A stretch of DNA of 64,000 bases from Melieria omissa (Eukaryota > Arthropoda > Insecta > Diptera > Ulidiidae): the NCBI GenBank assembly GCA_963971225.1, contig OZ020268.1, positions 62,495,900 to 62,559,899 of the forward strand, read 5' to 3'. Below are positions 62,801 through 64,000 of the stretch, piece by piece (the stretch's first letter is position 1; each line of letters opens with the position of its first letter). The notes under the pieces were generated by a model. It made no database searches and was not told the origin of the DNA. It was given only the letters and a program-made list of their open reading frames with translations. The position numbers and the translations under genes are program-made.

Positions 62801-64000
62801 AAAAGTGACATTAAATGGCTGCCTACTGCAAAATCGATAAAATGCTTGTAAAATATGATGATTCTAGGTTTATAGAAAAATAATAACCTTAAAACCTAGC
62901 TGGAGTTTTGAGCTTTCATAAATGGGGTCAATCTTCTCGCTATCTCAAATAATGCAGGAGAATTTCGTTGTGGCAAAGTGATATCGACCACATGATACAT
63001 CTATATCAGGGGTGCCCAAAATATTCTTATGGAAAAGCAAAAACCAATACATGTAAAGTTGCCCAAAAAATGCAAACAAATTATTTAATTAATTGAATTA
63101 GTTGAAAGCACATTGTGCATTTCGCTTGACCCTTAAAATTATAAGTGAAAAAAATATAATGTTCCCATTTGTCATTGCCGAAAGGCCAACCAATCGCCAA
63201 AACAAAAACTACAACAACAAAAGCATCTAATTTTTTTTCATACATACAATTTCTTGAGGCAACAAAACAAAAATCCGCGCAGCCCCCACACGTGTTGCTT
63301 CGTTGCTGTCACAACAACGACTGATTGAAAGAATGCACCTCTGATCTATATAATCAATCAAATGCTTGTGGAACCTAAGTACGCACAATCACTTTAATCA
63401 AAATGGCGTCAAAATTAAGCCAGAGTGACCACCTTTCACCAATTTGGTAAATAAAAAAAATATCGCCCCGGCAGCATGATCGAAATTATGGCTGTTAAAT
63501 CTCGACCCGTTAACGGATTTTAATAATATTATGCCTTATTATTTAGCTAGACTCGTATGCTTTCTATAATGGTATCAATCATCCTTCTATACCCCAAGGT
63601 TCGAAAGCAAATCGATTTGGAACGGTGACTTTGAAAAAATTGCTACTTGGGTGCAACCACTAAAATGCTTGTCAACACCAAATGCATAAGTGCATATTAA
63701 TAATTGACCCCTTAAAATTTAGCCAGAGTCTTATGCTTTCTATATTGGTCCCTACCTTTTCATTACCCGTCAGGAATAATGAGCATATCGATGCGCAAGG
63801 ATAACATTGAAAAACTGCCTATTACAAAATACACACTCACCACTAAAGTGCTTATAGATTCCAAACGGTATGGGTTACGTTAATAAAAAACCCCTTAAAA
63901 TGTAGCTAGAGATTGCAGCTTTATCAAATTAAATCAATAATTTGATTACTATTCCGCAATCATGAACAGATCGATGCGCAAGAGTGACATTAAATGGCTG
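47823..64000 (+). repeat. 1.2-kb satellite, uninterrupted array
   Basis: Monomer starts are 47823, 49021, 50171, 51352, 52547, 53728, 54900, 56097, 57248, 58427, 59580, 60761, 61942 and 63095 (cut by the window end). Lengths are 1150-1198 bp. Linked variants recur every three monomers (about 3.5 kb), giving a higher-order repeat. No gene or transposon insertion was seen in these 16 kb. Confidence 0.95.
58427..64000 (+). repeat. 3515-bp higher-order repeat, one full copy plus partial second
   Basis: Monomers 58427 and 59580 recur at 61942 and 63095, each exactly 3515 bp further on, with the same private variants: CCCAGTTGTC, AATTTGTTTTCAT, a 28-bp deletion giving CAGCATCGACCCG, GTTGTGGCAAAGTG, ATATCGCCCCGGCAG and CATTACCCGTCAGG. 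This is a recent three-monomer duplication (1153 + 1181 + 1181 bp). Confidence 0.9.

Noticed and set aside
20936..64000. CRISPR-like regular repeats
   Set aside because: The period is 1.2 kb with no short repeats separated by unique spacers; this is a eukaryotic satellite.

Overview
The window looks like repeat-rich, probably heterochromatic DNA of a drosophilid fly. This is inferred from CAA/CAG-rich untranslated-like DNA, TCAGT initiator motifs, GTAAGT/TTGCAG splice sites, and remnants of insect-type hAT and piggyBac DNA transposons. Almost nothing is single copy: the whole 64 kb is made of tandem repeats at several nested scales. No tRNA, rRNA, CRISPR or bacterial-type gene was seen.

Region 1 (1 to about 20,090) holds three complete copies and one partial copy of a 5.73-5.74 kb unit, starting at 1, 5736, 11477 and 17209. 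In order on the + strand, each unit has: the 3' flank of a gene; one long minus-strand coding exon (404 codons from a GTG, 436 in the open frame); about 295 bp of a satellite monomer; a non-autonomous hAT element; a CAA-rich stretch; a 308-bp solo LTR; a candidate promoter with a short first exon on the + strand; and a degenerate tandem region with piggyBac-like ends. The exon is intact in all four copies but has no start codon. It begins at a splice acceptor only a few bases from the satellite junction, so it is a captured terminal exon. The protein is not recognised.

Region 2 (about 19,400 to 47,800) is a 1.15-1.20 kb satellite organised in larger units of 8.3 kb and 10.0 kb. Each larger unit carries the same hAT element (perfect 8-bp target duplication), a 737-740 bp fragment of an unknown intron-bearing gene or element, and a 1.6 kb piggyBac relic flanked by TTAA. 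All three inserts sit at the same AT-rich monomer boundary.

Region 3 (about 45,400 to 64,000) is satellite without insertions, with a roughly 3.5 kb three-monomer higher-order period. Each monomer is itself built of four diverged subrepeats of about 180 bp plus a non-repeated segment of about 460 bp.

The nesting suggests this history: a subrepeat of about 180 bp expanded to a 1.2 kb monomer, which was invaded by transposons. The invaded monomers were then amplified as new higher-order units, and one hAT copy became the breakpoint joining a host exon to satellite, after which that chimera was amplified in tandem. The most notable object is this amplified exon-satellite-transposon chimera. Whether it is expressed cannot be judged from the sequence.
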